Assembly: GCF_008124625.1 (NCBI RefSeq)
Contig: NZ_VNHM01000004.1
Coordinates: 62,001-126,000, forward strand
Length of the DNA stretch: 64,000 bases
Source: Desulfallas thermosapovorans DSM 6562
GTDB taxonomy: Bacteria; Bacillota; Desulfotomaculia; Desulfotomaculales; Desulfallaceae
Direction: 5' to 3'
Positions 51,438-59,513 of this stretch are shown here, piece after piece. Numbering within the stretch: position 1 is the stretch's first letter; the number at the start of each line of letters is the position of its first letter. Under the pieces are notes generated by a model, which worked only from the letters and a program-made list of their open reading frames with translations, searched no databases and was not told the DNA's origin. Position numbers and translations under genes: made by a program.

Positions 51438-52262
51438 GTGAAGTTATTAATTGGACAAATACTTCCGTATATAACGGTAACCTTGTTTACCCTCGGAATA
51501 CTTTACCGTTTGGGGCGCTGGGCCGGTGCGCGCATAGTGCATAACATTACACTGTCACCCTGGCTGCAAACCAATGGCCAGGTTGCCGTGCGTATTGGCT
51601 CGGAAGCATTTTTATTCCGCAATCTTTTTAGGTTCGATAAAGCCCTGTGGGCCGGCGCCTTGCTGATGCACTTTGCTCTGCTAAACGTTCTTGGCGGGCA
51701 CATTGTGGGCTTTGGTTTTTTGGGTGAACAGTTCGCCCTGATTCCGGGCCTGGGTATCACCCCGGAACTCAGTAGGGAATTGTCTGATTTGTTAGGCTCT
51801 ATTATGGGTATAGCATTATTTGTTGGTTTATTGTACCTGCTGATCAGGCGTTTCACCCTGGAAAAAGTCAAGCTGGTAACCAAGCCCAGCGATAACCTGT
51901 GGCTCATTTACCTGCTGGTGCTGGTGGGTATCGGCAATATTATGCGTTTTATCCCCGCTTTCCATATTGAATATGAAATGGTGTTCGACTATATCGCGGC
52001 GCTGATCATGTTCCAGCCCGTGGTGCACATGGAAATCCTCAACAGTGGATTTTTCCTGGCCCACTACCTGCTGGTACAGGTTCTGCTGATTGTGTTCCCG
52101 TTCAGTAAACTGATGCACCTGTTCGGTATGTTTGCCGAGCGCTATATCGTCAACCGGGTCTACCACGATCCCGCCCCCGGTTTGCCCAATGTTGATGTAG
52201 CGGCTGCCCGTAAGGCCGGCCTTGGTGTGCCTGCCGGGGATGCTGCCGAGGAGGGGGTGTAA
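51438..52262 (+). CDS. dsrM: DsrM, membrane haem-b subunit of the DsrMK complex
   Basis: 274 residues, GTG start after GGGAGGTGTGTGA. NarI-like integral membrane protein with about five helices: PYITVTLFTLGILYRLGRWA, ALWAGALLMHFALLNVLGGH, LLGSIMGIALFVGLLYLLI, DNLWLIYLLVLVGIGNIM and FFLAHYLLVQVLLIVFPFSKLMHLFG. Paired histidines within helices (MHFALLNVLGGH; FLAHYLL and KLMHLFG) are positioned for b haems. It oxidises menaquinol and passes electrons to DsrK. Three bases separate it from dsrK. Confidence 0.92.
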   Translation: MKLLIGQILPYITVTLFTLGILYRLGRWAGARIVHNITLSPWLQTNGQVAVRIGSEAFLFRNLFRFDKALWAGALLMHFALLNVLGGHIVGFGFLGEQFALIPGLGITPELSRELSDLLGSIMGIALFVGLLYLLIRRFTLEKVKLVTKPSDNLWLIYLLVLVGIGNIMRFIPAFHIEYEMVFDYIAALIMFQPVVHMEILNSGFFLAHYLLVQVLLIVFPFSKLMHLFGMFAERYIVNRVYHDPAPGLPNVDVAAARKAGLGVPAGDAAEEGV

Positions 52263-52265
52263 GTT

Positions 52266-53648
52266 ATGCCGGAATATAAAGGTATGGTGCAACCACAGCG
52301 GGCAACAGATGCTGAAATGCGTAAAATTCACATTGAGCCGGTGCCCGATGAGCTAAAGCCGGAAAAGGCATTGGAATACTTGGATCAAATTCGCAAAAAA
52401 TTCCGTTCCTTTGTGCTGGCTATGGAATCCTGCACCAAGTGCGGCCAGTGCGCGGAAAACTGCCACACCTATCTTGGTACCAGGGATCCCAACAATATTC
52501 CCACCAACCGGGCTGAGCTTATCCGCAAGATTTACAAGCGGTATTTTACCCTGGAGGGACGCTGGTTCGGTAAACTGGTGGGGGCTGAAGATATCAGCCT
52601 GGATGTCATTGAAGAGTGGTATTCTTACTTTTACCAGTGCAGTCAATGCCGCCGTTGCGCCCATGTCTGTCCCTTCGGTATTGACACCTGTGAAGTGACC
52701 TTCATAGGCCGCCAGATTCTGCACTGGCTGGGTATCACACCCAAGCTGCACGCCACAACTGGTGCGGCCATGGAGAAGGTGGGTAACCATACTGCCTTGC
52801 CCAAACCCGGTATTGTGGATACCCTGGAGTTTATGTCCGAAGAAATCATGGACGAATTTGGCGTGGAAGTGGAGTTTCCCGTTGACAAGCCCGAATCCGA
52901 CATTATGTATATACCTTCGTCGGCGGACTTTTTGCTTAACCCCTACACCCTGATGGGCGCGGGCATGTACTTTACCTATATTGGTGCCAACTGGACCATT
53001 CCCAGTACAGTCACCGAGGCCGGTAACTTTGGTTTCCTGTTTGACCAGTACTGGACCCAGCGGGGTAATGTAATGCGCCTGTTAAACGCCGCACAAGAAC
53101 TGGGCGTTAAGAAAATTGTCTGGGGTGAGTGCGGGCACGGCTGGCGGGCTGCTAAAATGTACATCCCGTCCCTGGCGGATAGGCCGGTGCGCTGGCCCAT
53201 CACCCATATCCACGATGAAGTTGCAGACATGATTCGCAAAAACGAGTTGAAGCTCGATCCAGGTAAAATCACCCGGCCCGTTACCCTGCACGACCCCTGT
53301 AACTATGTGCGGGCCTGCGGGTTGAACGAAAATATGCGCACCATTATGCGGGCCTGCGTTTCCGATTTCCGGGAAATGTACCCCAACGGCGCGGATAACT
53401 TCTGCTGCGGCGGCGGGTCAGCCATTTTGTTCGACGACCCGGAAATGTACCAGCGCCGCATTCTGCTGAGCAAGAAAAAGGCCGAGCAAGTGCGGGCCAC
53501 CGGAGTCGGTAAAGACGGCAACGGCATCCTTTGCGCTCCTTGCTCCATTTGCAAGGCCCAGCTGTATCCCATGGTGGAAGAGCACGAGCTGGGCGTGGAA
53601 GTCAAAGGATTAATTGACCTCGTAGGCATGTCGCTGGTTTGGAAGTGA
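52266..53648 (+). CDS. dsrK: DsrK, HdrD-like catalytic subunit of the DsrMK complex
   Basis: 460 residues. Two [4Fe-4S] motifs, CTKCGQCAENCHTYLG (about residue 57) and CSQCRRCAHVCPFGID (about 126), are followed by CCG-type domains: WGECGHGWRAAK, HDPCNYVRACG, and NFCCGGGSAILFDD, the cysteine-rich signature that binds the non-cubane cluster of HdrB/D relatives. It is thought to reduce the DsrC trisulfide or disulfide at the cytoplasmic face with electrons from DsrM. Gram-positive sulfate reducers carry only this MK pair, as here. Confidence 0.94.
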   Translation: MPEYKGMVQPQRATDAEMRKIHIEPVPDELKPEKALEYLDQIRKKFRSFVLAMESCTKCGQCAENCHTYLGTRDPNNIPTNRAELIRKIYKRYFTLEGRWFGKLVGAEDISLDVIEEWYSYFYQCSQCRRCAHVCPFGIDTCEVTFIGRQILHWLGITPKLHATTGAAMEKVGNHTALPKPGIVDTLEFMSEEIMDEFGVEVEFPVDKPESDIMYIPSSADFLLNPYTLMGAGMYFTYIGANWTIPSTVTEAGNFGFLFDQYWTQRGNVMRLLNAAQELGVKKIVWGECGHGWRAAKMYIPSLADRPVRWPITHIHDEVADMIRKNELKLDPGKITRPVTLHDPCNYVRACGLNENMRTIMRACVSDFREMYPNGADNFCCGGGSAILFDDPEMYQRRILLSKKKAEQVRATGVGKDGNGILCAPCSICKAQLYPMVEEHELGVEVKGLIDLVGMSLVWK

Positions 53649-53688
53649 TGATGTTTGCGGTTGTCTTTAATTGGAGGTGCTTTAAGCA

Positions 53689-54009
53689 ATGCCTTGTTCC
53701 ATTGTCGTGAACGGCGTGGAAATAGAGCTGGACGAGGACGGTTTCATGATTGACCCGGACTTGTGGAATGAAGATGTGGCCATTGCTTTGGCAGCCTCCG
53801 AGGGGATAGCCAGGTTAAACGAAGATCATTGGAAAGTGATTAACTACCTGCGCGATTATTACAAGCAATACCAAATTGCGCCCATGGTCCGAAAACTCTG
53901 TAATGATACGGGCTACAACTTGAATTACGTTTACAGGCTTTTCCCGTCCGGCCCGGCCAGGGGCGCTTGCAAACTGGCGGGGCTGGCCAAGCCGACCGGA
54001 TGTGTTTGA
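53689..54009 (+). CDS. dsrC: DsrC, sulfur-carrier protein of sulfite reduction
   Basis: 106 residues. The C-terminal arm ends GACKLAGLAKPTGCV: two cysteines ten residues apart with the last Cys penultimate, the pattern of true DsrC (rather than TusE-like proteins). It carries the DsrAB product as a trisulfide to DsrK. Other family blocks are LDEDGFMIDPDLWNEDVA, LNEDHWKVINYLRDYY and APMVRKLCNDTG. ATG after TTGGAGGTGC, 40 bases behind dsrK. Confidence 0.96.
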   Translation: MPCSIVVNGVEIELDEDGFMIDPDLWNEDVAIALAASEGIARLNEDHWKVINYLRDYYKQYQIAPMVRKLCNDTGYNLNYVYRLFPSGPARGACKLAGLAKPTGCV

Positions 54010-54051
54010 GGTTGTTTGTGTAAATATGTCTTACAATAGAGATAATATATT

Positions 54052-54108
54052 CAGGCACAGGTTATCACCGGCGCGCCAGGCGACGGGAATGCCGTGCCTG
54101 TTATTTTT
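54052..54108 (+). terminator. Possible terminator after dsrC
   Basis: CAGGCAC pairs with GTGCCTG over a GC-rich 35-base loop, then TTATTTTT. Confidence 0.42.
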
Positions 54109-54155
54109 CACTGCGGTTATCAATTGGATAAACGCCTGTAAGGCGGTGATGAGAT

Positions 54156-55577
54156 ATGATGCATCTTGATATCCCCCGGGTGGTGATGGCCGCGCCCCAC
54201 GGGCGCTCCGGCAAAACCACCGCCACCATCGGGCTGCTGTCGGCCCTGAAATCAGCGGGATACCGTGTGCAGTCTTATAAAAAAGGACCCGACTTTATTG
54301 ATCCCAGCTGGATGACCAGGATCACCGGCCGTCCCTGTCGTAATTTGGACAGCTTCTTAATGGACCGGGAGATCATCCGGGCTTCCTTTGCCCGCAGCGC
54401 CATGGATGTTGATATTGCGGTGGTGGAGGGAGCCATGGGGCTATTCGATGGTGTTGATCTGGAGGGCAGCGGCAGCACGGCCGAAGTGGCCAAAGCTATA
54501 GCAGCACCGGTGCTGCTGGTGGTGGACACCACCCGGATGACCCGTAGTGTGGCGGCCATGGTATCGGGCTACCAGCACTTTGACCCGGGGGTACAGGTGG
54601 CCGGGGTAATTTTAAATAAAGTAGCCCGCCCGCGCCATGAAAACCTGCTCCGGGCGGCCATAGAGCGTTACTGTGGCATACCTGTACTGGGGGTTATCCC
54701 CAAAGGGGAGAAATTCCGTATACCCGACCGGCACCTGGGCCTTGTGCCGGCCGCCGAGGATGATGACCTGGCTGAAGCGGTGGACGGGGCCGGGGGCACG
54801 GCCGGTGCGTTTCTCGACCTGCCCGGTATAATCAATGTAGCCCGCCAGGCCCCCCCCCTGGGGGTGCAAACTTTGCCGGGTGACACCCCGGTGCTGGCGG
54901 GGCCGGGGTTGGACGGGTTAAAACCCGCCATGCCCCGGGCCAGGGTGGCGGTGTTTTGGGACCGGGCCTTTACCTTTTACTACCCGGAAAACCTGGAGGC
55001 ACTGGTGGCGGCCGGTGCCGAGCTGGTGCCGGTGAACGCTTTGGTGGATACCCAAATGCCCCGGGTGGATGCGGCATATATTGGCGGCGGGTTTCCGGAA
55101 ATATTCGCCGGTGAAATCAGTGCCAACAGGGGGTTGCTCAGTGACCTGCGCGGGAGCATTGAAGCGGGATTGCCGGTTTACGCCGAGTGCGGCGGCTTGA
55201 TGTTTTTGGGCCGCAGTATCCGTTGGCGGGGCGCCAAACACGCCATGACCGGTGCGTTGCCCTTCGAAGTGACCATGCTGGACAAGCCCCAGGGGCACGG
55301 TTACATTACCCTGGAGGTGGAAAACTCCAGTCCCTACTTTGAGGCCGGGGAAAGCCTGCAGGGTCATGAGTTTCATAACTCCCGGGTGGAAAACCTGGAG
55401 GAGGATAAGATTAAATTTGCCTTCAGGGTTACCAGGGGGCACGGCATCAACGGTGCATATGACGGTTTGTTGTACAAAAATGTACTGGCTTGCTATACCC
55501 ACCTGCACGCCCTGGTTACCACCAACTGGGCATCCAGGCTGGTGGCCGCCGGTGAGAAGTACGGGACCGGGAAGTGA
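54156..55577 (+). CDS. dsrN: Cobyrinate a,c-diamide synthase family amidase (DsrN/CbiA)
   Basis: 473 residues. N-terminal ATP-binding domain (APHGRSGKTTATIGLL, KKGPDFIDPSWM, VVEGAMGLFDGVD) and a C-terminal class I glutaminase-like domain with the nucleophile in YAECGGLMFLG and its His in GHEFHNSRVE. CbiA amidates cobyrinate; the dsr-linked homologue DsrN is held to amidate sirohaem to the amide form found in DsrAB. The dsr location favours the DsrN role, but cobalamin synthesis cannot be excluded. The stop codon sits two bases before repeat R4. Confidence 0.88.
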   Translation: MMHLDIPRVVMAAPHGRSGKTTATIGLLSALKSAGYRVQSYKKGPDFIDPSWMTRITGRPCRNLDSFLMDREIIRASFARSAMDVDIAVVEGAMGLFDGVDLEGSGSTAEVAKAIAAPVLLVVDTTRMTRSVAAMVSGYQHFDPGVQVAGVILNKVARPRHENLLRAAIERYCGIPVLGVIPKGEKFRIPDRHLGLVPAAEDDDLAEAVDGAGGTAGAFLDLPGIINVARQAPPLGVQTLPGDTPVLAGPGLDGLKPAMPRARVAVFWDRAFTFYYPENLEALVAAGAELVPVNALVDTQMPRVDAAYIGGGFPEIFAGEISANRGLLSDLRGSIEAGLPVYAECGGLMFLGRSIRWRGAKHAMTGALPFEVTMLDKPQGHGYITLEVENSSPYFEAGESLQGHEFHNSRVENLEEDKIKFAFRVTRGHGINGAYDGLLYKNVLACYTHLHALVTTNWASRLVAAGEKYGTGK

Positions 55578-55578
55578 G

Positions 55579-55732
55579 TTTGTATGATAAGCAGGCTTTG
55601 GTGCCGGGTGCTCCCGGGGTTGAAAGCTCTTCACTATCAACCCCGGGAGCACCCGGCACCAGTGTGAGTACCGCAAAAGCCGGTTAACGTAGATATCATA
55701 AGTGGGGTTCCCGTATGGGCTTTTTCCAACAG
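55579..55732. repeat. Dispersed repeat copy R4 (MITE-like, complete)
   Basis: Left end TTTGTATGATAAGCAGGCTT, like R3's TTTGTCCGAAAAGCAGGCTT. The core palindrome (55600-55660) has arms GGTGCCGGGTGCTCCCGGGG and complement. The tail has TGAGTACCGCAAAAGCCGG, TAAGTGG and right end GGGCTTTTTCCAACAG. It starts two bases after the dsrN stop. No coding capacity; the large palindrome could also serve as a terminator for dsrN. Confidence 0.75.
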
Positions 55733-55831
55733 CTTTTAAAAGCCGGTCAATAACTGGCCGGCTTTGGTATACCTGTAAAGACTTGCATTGGTGGTTAGTA
55801 GCAGTACATAATTTCCCGCTAAACTCGCCCG

Positions 55832-55939
55832 TTACTGCGGCTTTCTTTTGCGGTATTCGTAGTAGGCTCCATATGCAAAGGCCAGTAAGCCCCCCACGGC
55901 CAGAAAAATGATAAATAATATTGATTTTATAGTTAACAA
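55832..55939 (-). CDS. Single-pass small membrane protein, unknown
   Basis: A 35-residue frame starting at TTG 55939, nine bases after AGGAG. One membrane helix (SILFIIFLAVGGLLAFAYGAYY) is followed by a very basic tail (EYRKRKPQ). Same strand as, and 23 bases after, the 86-residue gene, so a two-gene operon is likely. No family recognised. Small membrane proteins of this form are common in spore formers, and sleB-ypeB lie beside it. Confidence 0.5.
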   Translation of the reverse strand: MLTIKSILFIIFLAVGGLLAFAYGAYYEYRKRKPQ

Positions 55940-55962
55940 AAATAACAACTCCTAAAGATCCA

Positions 55963-56223
55963 TTAGTGATCCATACCGCTGTTCCCCGGGTTACCTTCCG
56001 AGTTAATCATTTCCGCCACCAGCCGCAGCGTAGCCACGGTATTGGTAACCAGAACCTCATACAGCAGCAGGGGCAGTACGTCCTGCATGGTGGGGTTTAC
56101 CTCGCCCGCGGACACCCTTTGCTGTACAATTTCCCCCGCCCGGTTCAGTGCTGTATTGACCAGCCCGGTAATCTCATCCTGCCTTTGTTTTACAAACTCG
56201 TCCACATCAATATGTTTAACCAA
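55963..56223 (-). CDS. Small hypothetical helical protein
   Basis: 86 residues (TTG start at 56223). Predicted helical: DEFVKQRQDEITGLVNTALNRAGEIVQQRV, then VNPTMQDVLPLLLYEVLVTNTVATLRLVAEMIN. No signal peptide or motif. It lies divergent from sleB and upstream of the 35-residue membrane protein. Function unknown. Confidence 0.6.
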   Translation of the reverse strand: MVKHIDVDEFVKQRQDEITGLVNTALNRAGEIVQQRVSAGEVNPTMQDVLPLLLYEVLVTNTVATLRLVAEMINSEGNPGNSGMDH

Positions 56224-56461
56224 AAATTAACCTGGTTTTGTAAATGCCGTTTCGACTACACGGTGGACAGCAAACCCGCCCCAAAAACCAGGCATCCACC
56301 TCCTTACTTCACTTATTTGGTCCATCCTAAAATTACACTCCCTTGATATATTCTGCCCTGTTATTGCCAATCCTTGCTTGCGGGGCAAAATTTTTTTTAA
56401 CACACATAGCTTTTGTTATTTTTAGAAAAACTATGGGCAAATCAATCAGGGGGTGCTGTTA

Positions 56462-57187
56462 TTGACGAGGTTGAGGTCAGTAAAAAAAATTTTCGCTGTA
56501 ATAATAAGCACAATAATTTTACTATCTGCCGCCCTGATATTGCTGCCGGGCAGTGCCGCCCGGGCCCAGGCCAAGACGCTTTACTGGGGCAGCCGGGGCA
56601 GTGAGGTAACTGTACTGCAGCAAAAGCTTAAACAGTGGGGATATTTCCATGGTTTCGTCGACGGTGCCTATGGTTCCGCCACTTACCGGGCCGTAGTTGA
56701 TTTTCAGCGTAAGAACGGTCTCAGGGCCGATGGTATAGTGGGTCCCCAAACCCGGGCCGCCCTGGGTATGGGAGGGGGCAAAAATATTACCGGTGCCGGT
56801 ACTACACAATATGTGGACCGGGGTTTTTGGGAAACTTCCAGGGATATTCAGCTGCTGGCCCGGGTTATTGAAGGTGAAGCGGCTGATGAACCATACTCGG
56901 GCAAACTGGCGGTGGGGGCGGTAATTTTGAACAGGGTGAAAAGTTCCGCTTTTCCCAATACCCTGTCCGGGGTTATTTACCAGCCCCATGCCTTCGAATC
57001 GGTCACCAACGGGCAATATAACCGGCCCTTGACCAGCGAATCATTGCAGGCGGCCAGGCAGGCCATGGCGGGGATGGACCCCACCGGTGGCGCTACATTT
57101 TTCTGGAACCCGTCCAAACCGGTCAGCCCCTGGATTTGGAGCAGGAACATTATCACCCGGATTGGCCGCCATGTGTTTGCCCGTTAA
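56462..57187 (+). CDS. sleB: Spore cortex-lytic enzyme SleB
   Basis: 241 residues from TTG 56462, eight bases after GGGGG. Signal peptide (KKIFAVIISTIILLSAALILLPGSAARA), a peptidoglycan-binding domain (GSEVTVLQQKLKQWGYFHGFVDGAYGSAT, DFQRKNGLRADGIVGPQTRAAL), then the SleB hydrolase domain (LLARVIEGEAADEPYSGKLAVGAVILNRV, with the catalytic Glu; AFESVTNGQY; ATFFWNPSK). It is a lytic transglycosylase that cuts cortex at muramic-lactam residues during germination. Directly followed by ypeB, its partner. Confidence 0.93.
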   Translation: MTRLRSVKKIFAVIISTIILLSAALILLPGSAARAQAKTLYWGSRGSEVTVLQQKLKQWGYFHGFVDGAYGSATYRAVVDFQRKNGLRADGIVGPQTRAALGMGGGKNITGAGTTQYVDRGFWETSRDIQLLARVIEGEAADEPYSGKLAVGAVILNRVKSSAFPNTLSGVIYQPHAFESVTNGQYNRPLTSESLQAARQAMAGMDPTGGATFFWNPSKPVSPWIWSRNIITRIGRHVFAR

Positions 57188-57227
57188 TGCGGAAACATTG
57201 AAATTATTTAAACAGGGGGGATGGCCT

Positions 57228-58595
57228 GTGAGAAAATGGTTTGCCGCGCTCGGGATACTGGCTGCTGCTGCCCTTGGCATAGGCTACTGGGGTTACCAGG
57301 AACATAATTCCAAACTGGCCTTGCAGACGGTTATAAACAATAGCTACCAGCGGGCATTTTATAATTTGACCGACCATGTGCAAACCATGGAGGTTTTACT
57401 GGGTAAAAGTTTGGTCCTGGCGGACCCGGAAAAAAGTGAACAGTTTTTTGAAGAAATTTGGCAGCAAGCCAACCAGGCGCTGGACAGCCTGACCCAGCTG
57501 CCGGTGGGAGATGCCGTATTGGGACGGACGAGCAAGTTTATTACCCAACTGGGGGACTACTCCAACATGCTGGCCCGGCAGGTGGACGAGGGTAAACCCC
57601 TCACTCCCGAGCAGTGGGATACGTTGAACCGGCTTTATAATCAGGCATCGGAGCTGAATAAGGAATTGAACAATATTCATGCCGGCATGGCTGACGGAAG
57701 TTTAAACCTTTATGAGCTGGCCGTGGCCGGAACAAGCCGCCTGGCCCGGCAGGGTCAAAAACTGGCCAGCGACAACTTCCAAACCATAGACCGGCAAATG
57801 CAGGCCTACCCTACCCTTATTTATGACGGCCCCTTTTCGGATCACCTGGAACAGGGTAAGGCCCGCGGTATAACCGGTGAAAATATCAGCCAGGCCAGGG
57901 CAAAATCCATAGCCATGCAATATTATGATAATCCCGGGGATGTGAATGTTGTAGCCCAGGTAACCGGTGAGGTGGATGGCAATATCCGGGCCCACCGGGT
58001 GGAAATAGCCCGGCGCCAGGGGGGCAAAGTGGTGGGAGAACCGGCAGTGGCCGATGTTTCCATACAGGGGGGGCATCTGATCTGGATGGTCATCCCCCGC
58101 AGCGTAGACGAGGCCAACTGGAGCATAGACCAAGCCCAGTCTCGGGCCGCGGAATATTTAAAGGACCGGGGCTACAAAAATATGCAACTCAGCTACCACC
58201 AGCGCAACGACCATACAGTAACCTTTAATTATGCCCTCAAGCAAGACGGGGTCATCATCTACCCGGATTTGGTCAAGGTGACGGTGGCTTTGGATAATGG
58301 CCAGGTGGTAGCCTTTGATGCCCGGAGTTACTTAATGTCGCATCACCCGCGCAAACTGGCCAGGCCGAAGGTAACGGAGCGCCAGGCCCGCCTGCTGGTC
58401 AGTGACAGGCTGAACATAGAGGGTACGGGTCGGCTGGCTGTTATCCCGGTGGGGGTGGAGGATGAAATACTAACCTGGGAATTCAAGGGTACCCGGGGAA
58501 ATGAGACATACCTGGTGTATATTAACGCGCTCACCGGAGATGAGGAAAATGTGCTCCGACTGGTGAAGAGCGCCGGTGGCGAACTTACCCTGTAA
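57228..58595 (+). CDS. ypeB: Germination protein YpeB
   Basis: 455 residues from GTG 57228 after AACAGGGGGGATGG. Basic N-terminus and one membrane helix (WFAALGILAAAALGIGYWGY), a helical region, then PepSY-like repeats in the C-terminal half (ISQARAKSIAMQYYDNPGDVNVV; VTERQARLLVSDRLNIEG). YpeB stabilises and localises SleB in the spore and is co-expressed with it; the 40-base spacing here fits. Confidence 0.93.
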   Translation: MRKWFAALGILAAAALGIGYWGYQEHNSKLALQTVINNSYQRAFYNLTDHVQTMEVLLGKSLVLADPEKSEQFFEEIWQQANQALDSLTQLPVGDAVLGRTSKFITQLGDYSNMLARQVDEGKPLTPEQWDTLNRLYNQASELNKELNNIHAGMADGSLNLYELAVAGTSRLARQGQKLASDNFQTIDRQMQAYPTLIYDGPFSDHLEQGKARGITGENISQARAKSIAMQYYDNPGDVNVVAQVTGEVDGNIRAHRVEIARRQGGKVVGEPAVADVSIQGGHLIWMVIPRSVDEANWSIDQAQSRAAEYLKDRGYKNMQLSYHQRNDHTVTFNYALKQDGVIIYPDLVKVTVALDNGQVVAFDARSYLMSHHPRKLARPKVTERQARLLVSDRLNIEGTGRLAVIPVGVEDEILTWEFKGTRGNETYLVYINALTGDEENVLRLVKSAGGELTL

Positions 58596-58699
58596 TACGC
58601 GCCCGGCCGGTAAACCAAACCATCAGCGACAACAGTTTCCTCCCGGGTTTTATGGCCGGTATTATTGACACCTTTGATGGCCCGTGCTAGAATAATGCT

Positions 58700-58975
58700 A
58701 ATTCAGCGTTGACAGAAGAAGGCTGGGAAGGGGAATAAGGGTGATTATGCACCGCTCAGCGAGCCGGGAATGGTGAGAGCCCGGTGGGTGTGTGTGCCCG
58801 TGCCGCCCCGGAGCCGCAGGCTGAACACCGTGGCTGAGCCGCGGGTAGTAAGCTGTGCCGTTTAGCCCCCGTTAAAGGGCCCCGAGAGGATCGTCCTTAT
58901 TAATGCATGGCGATCAATCAGGGTGGTACCGCGAGTTAATACCTCGTCCCTTGCTTTTGGGGACGGGGTTTTTTA
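58700..58975 (+). promoter_or_regulatory. T-box leader (tRNA-sensing riboswitch)
   Basis: Contains the Stem I motifs AGCGAGCCGGGAATGGTGAG and GGCTGAGCC, the diagnostic T-box sequence AGGGTGGTACCGCG (58920-58933) and a terminator CCTCGTCCC/GGGACGGGG with six T (58942-58975). It controls the Lrp-aminotransferase operon instead of a tRNA synthetase gene. The specifier lies in CTGAACACCGTGG; by alignment to textbook T-boxes it is AAC (Asn) or CAC (His), which I cannot settle by eye. Confidence 0.88.
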
Positions 58976-59021
58976 ATGTCCCGGTTACCCGGGTCATATT
59001 AACCCGAAAGGGGTGATGGTG

Positions 59022-59513
59022 TTGGACAATATTACCAGACAAATATTGGAGTTGCTCGAGGATAACGCCAAACTGGCACCGGAGGAAATCGCGGTCATGC
59101 TCGATATTGACGTGGCCGAGGTGCAGGGCATTATCAGGGAATTGGAGGACAAAAAAGCCATCCTCAGTTATATGACGCTGATTAACTGGGAAAAGGTGGG
59201 CGAAGAAAAGGTCAGTGCATTAATTGAGGTGCGTATCACCCCCCAGCGGGATGTCGGCTTCGATGCCGTGGCCGAGCGCATCTACCGGTTCCCGGAAGTG
59301 CGCAGTATGCGCCTCATGAGCGGCACATACGATTTGGCGGTTTTTTTGGAAGGCCGCAGCATGAAAGAAGTATCCCATTTTGTATCCACCAAGCTGGCTA
59401 CCATTGAAGGCGTGGTCAGCACCACCACACATTTTGTCCTGAAAACATATAAACAGGACGGGGTAATAATGGAAGATGGTGAGGAAGACAGGAGGCTGAT
59501 GATTTCCCCATGA
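59022..59513 (+). CDS. Lrp/AsnC family transcriptional regulator
   Basis: 163 residues from TTG 59022 (AAAGGGG eight bases upstream). N-terminal winged helix (ITRQILELLEDNAKLAPEEIAVMLDIDVAEVQGIIRELEDKKAI) and C-terminal RAM ligand-binding domain (VSALIEVRITPQRD, RLMSGTYDLAVFLEG, STKLATIEGVVSTTTHFV). Feast/famine regulators sense amino acids. Its stop overlaps the start of the aminotransferase (ATGA), so it probably tunes this operon or related amino-acid catabolism. Confidence 0.9.
   Translation: MDNITRQILELLEDNAKLAPEEIAVMLDIDVAEVQGIIRELEDKKAILSYMTLINWEKVGEEKVSALIEVRITPQRDVGFDAVAERIYRFPEVRSMRLMSGTYDLAVFLEGRSMKEVSHFVSTKLATIEGVVSTTTHFVLKTYKQDGVIMEDGEEDRRLMISP

Noticed and set aside
54010-54155. 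Cobalamin riboswitch before dsrN/CbiA
   Set aside because: No B12-box (GCCACTG) or related conserved core; the sequence is better explained as a hairpin after dsrC.
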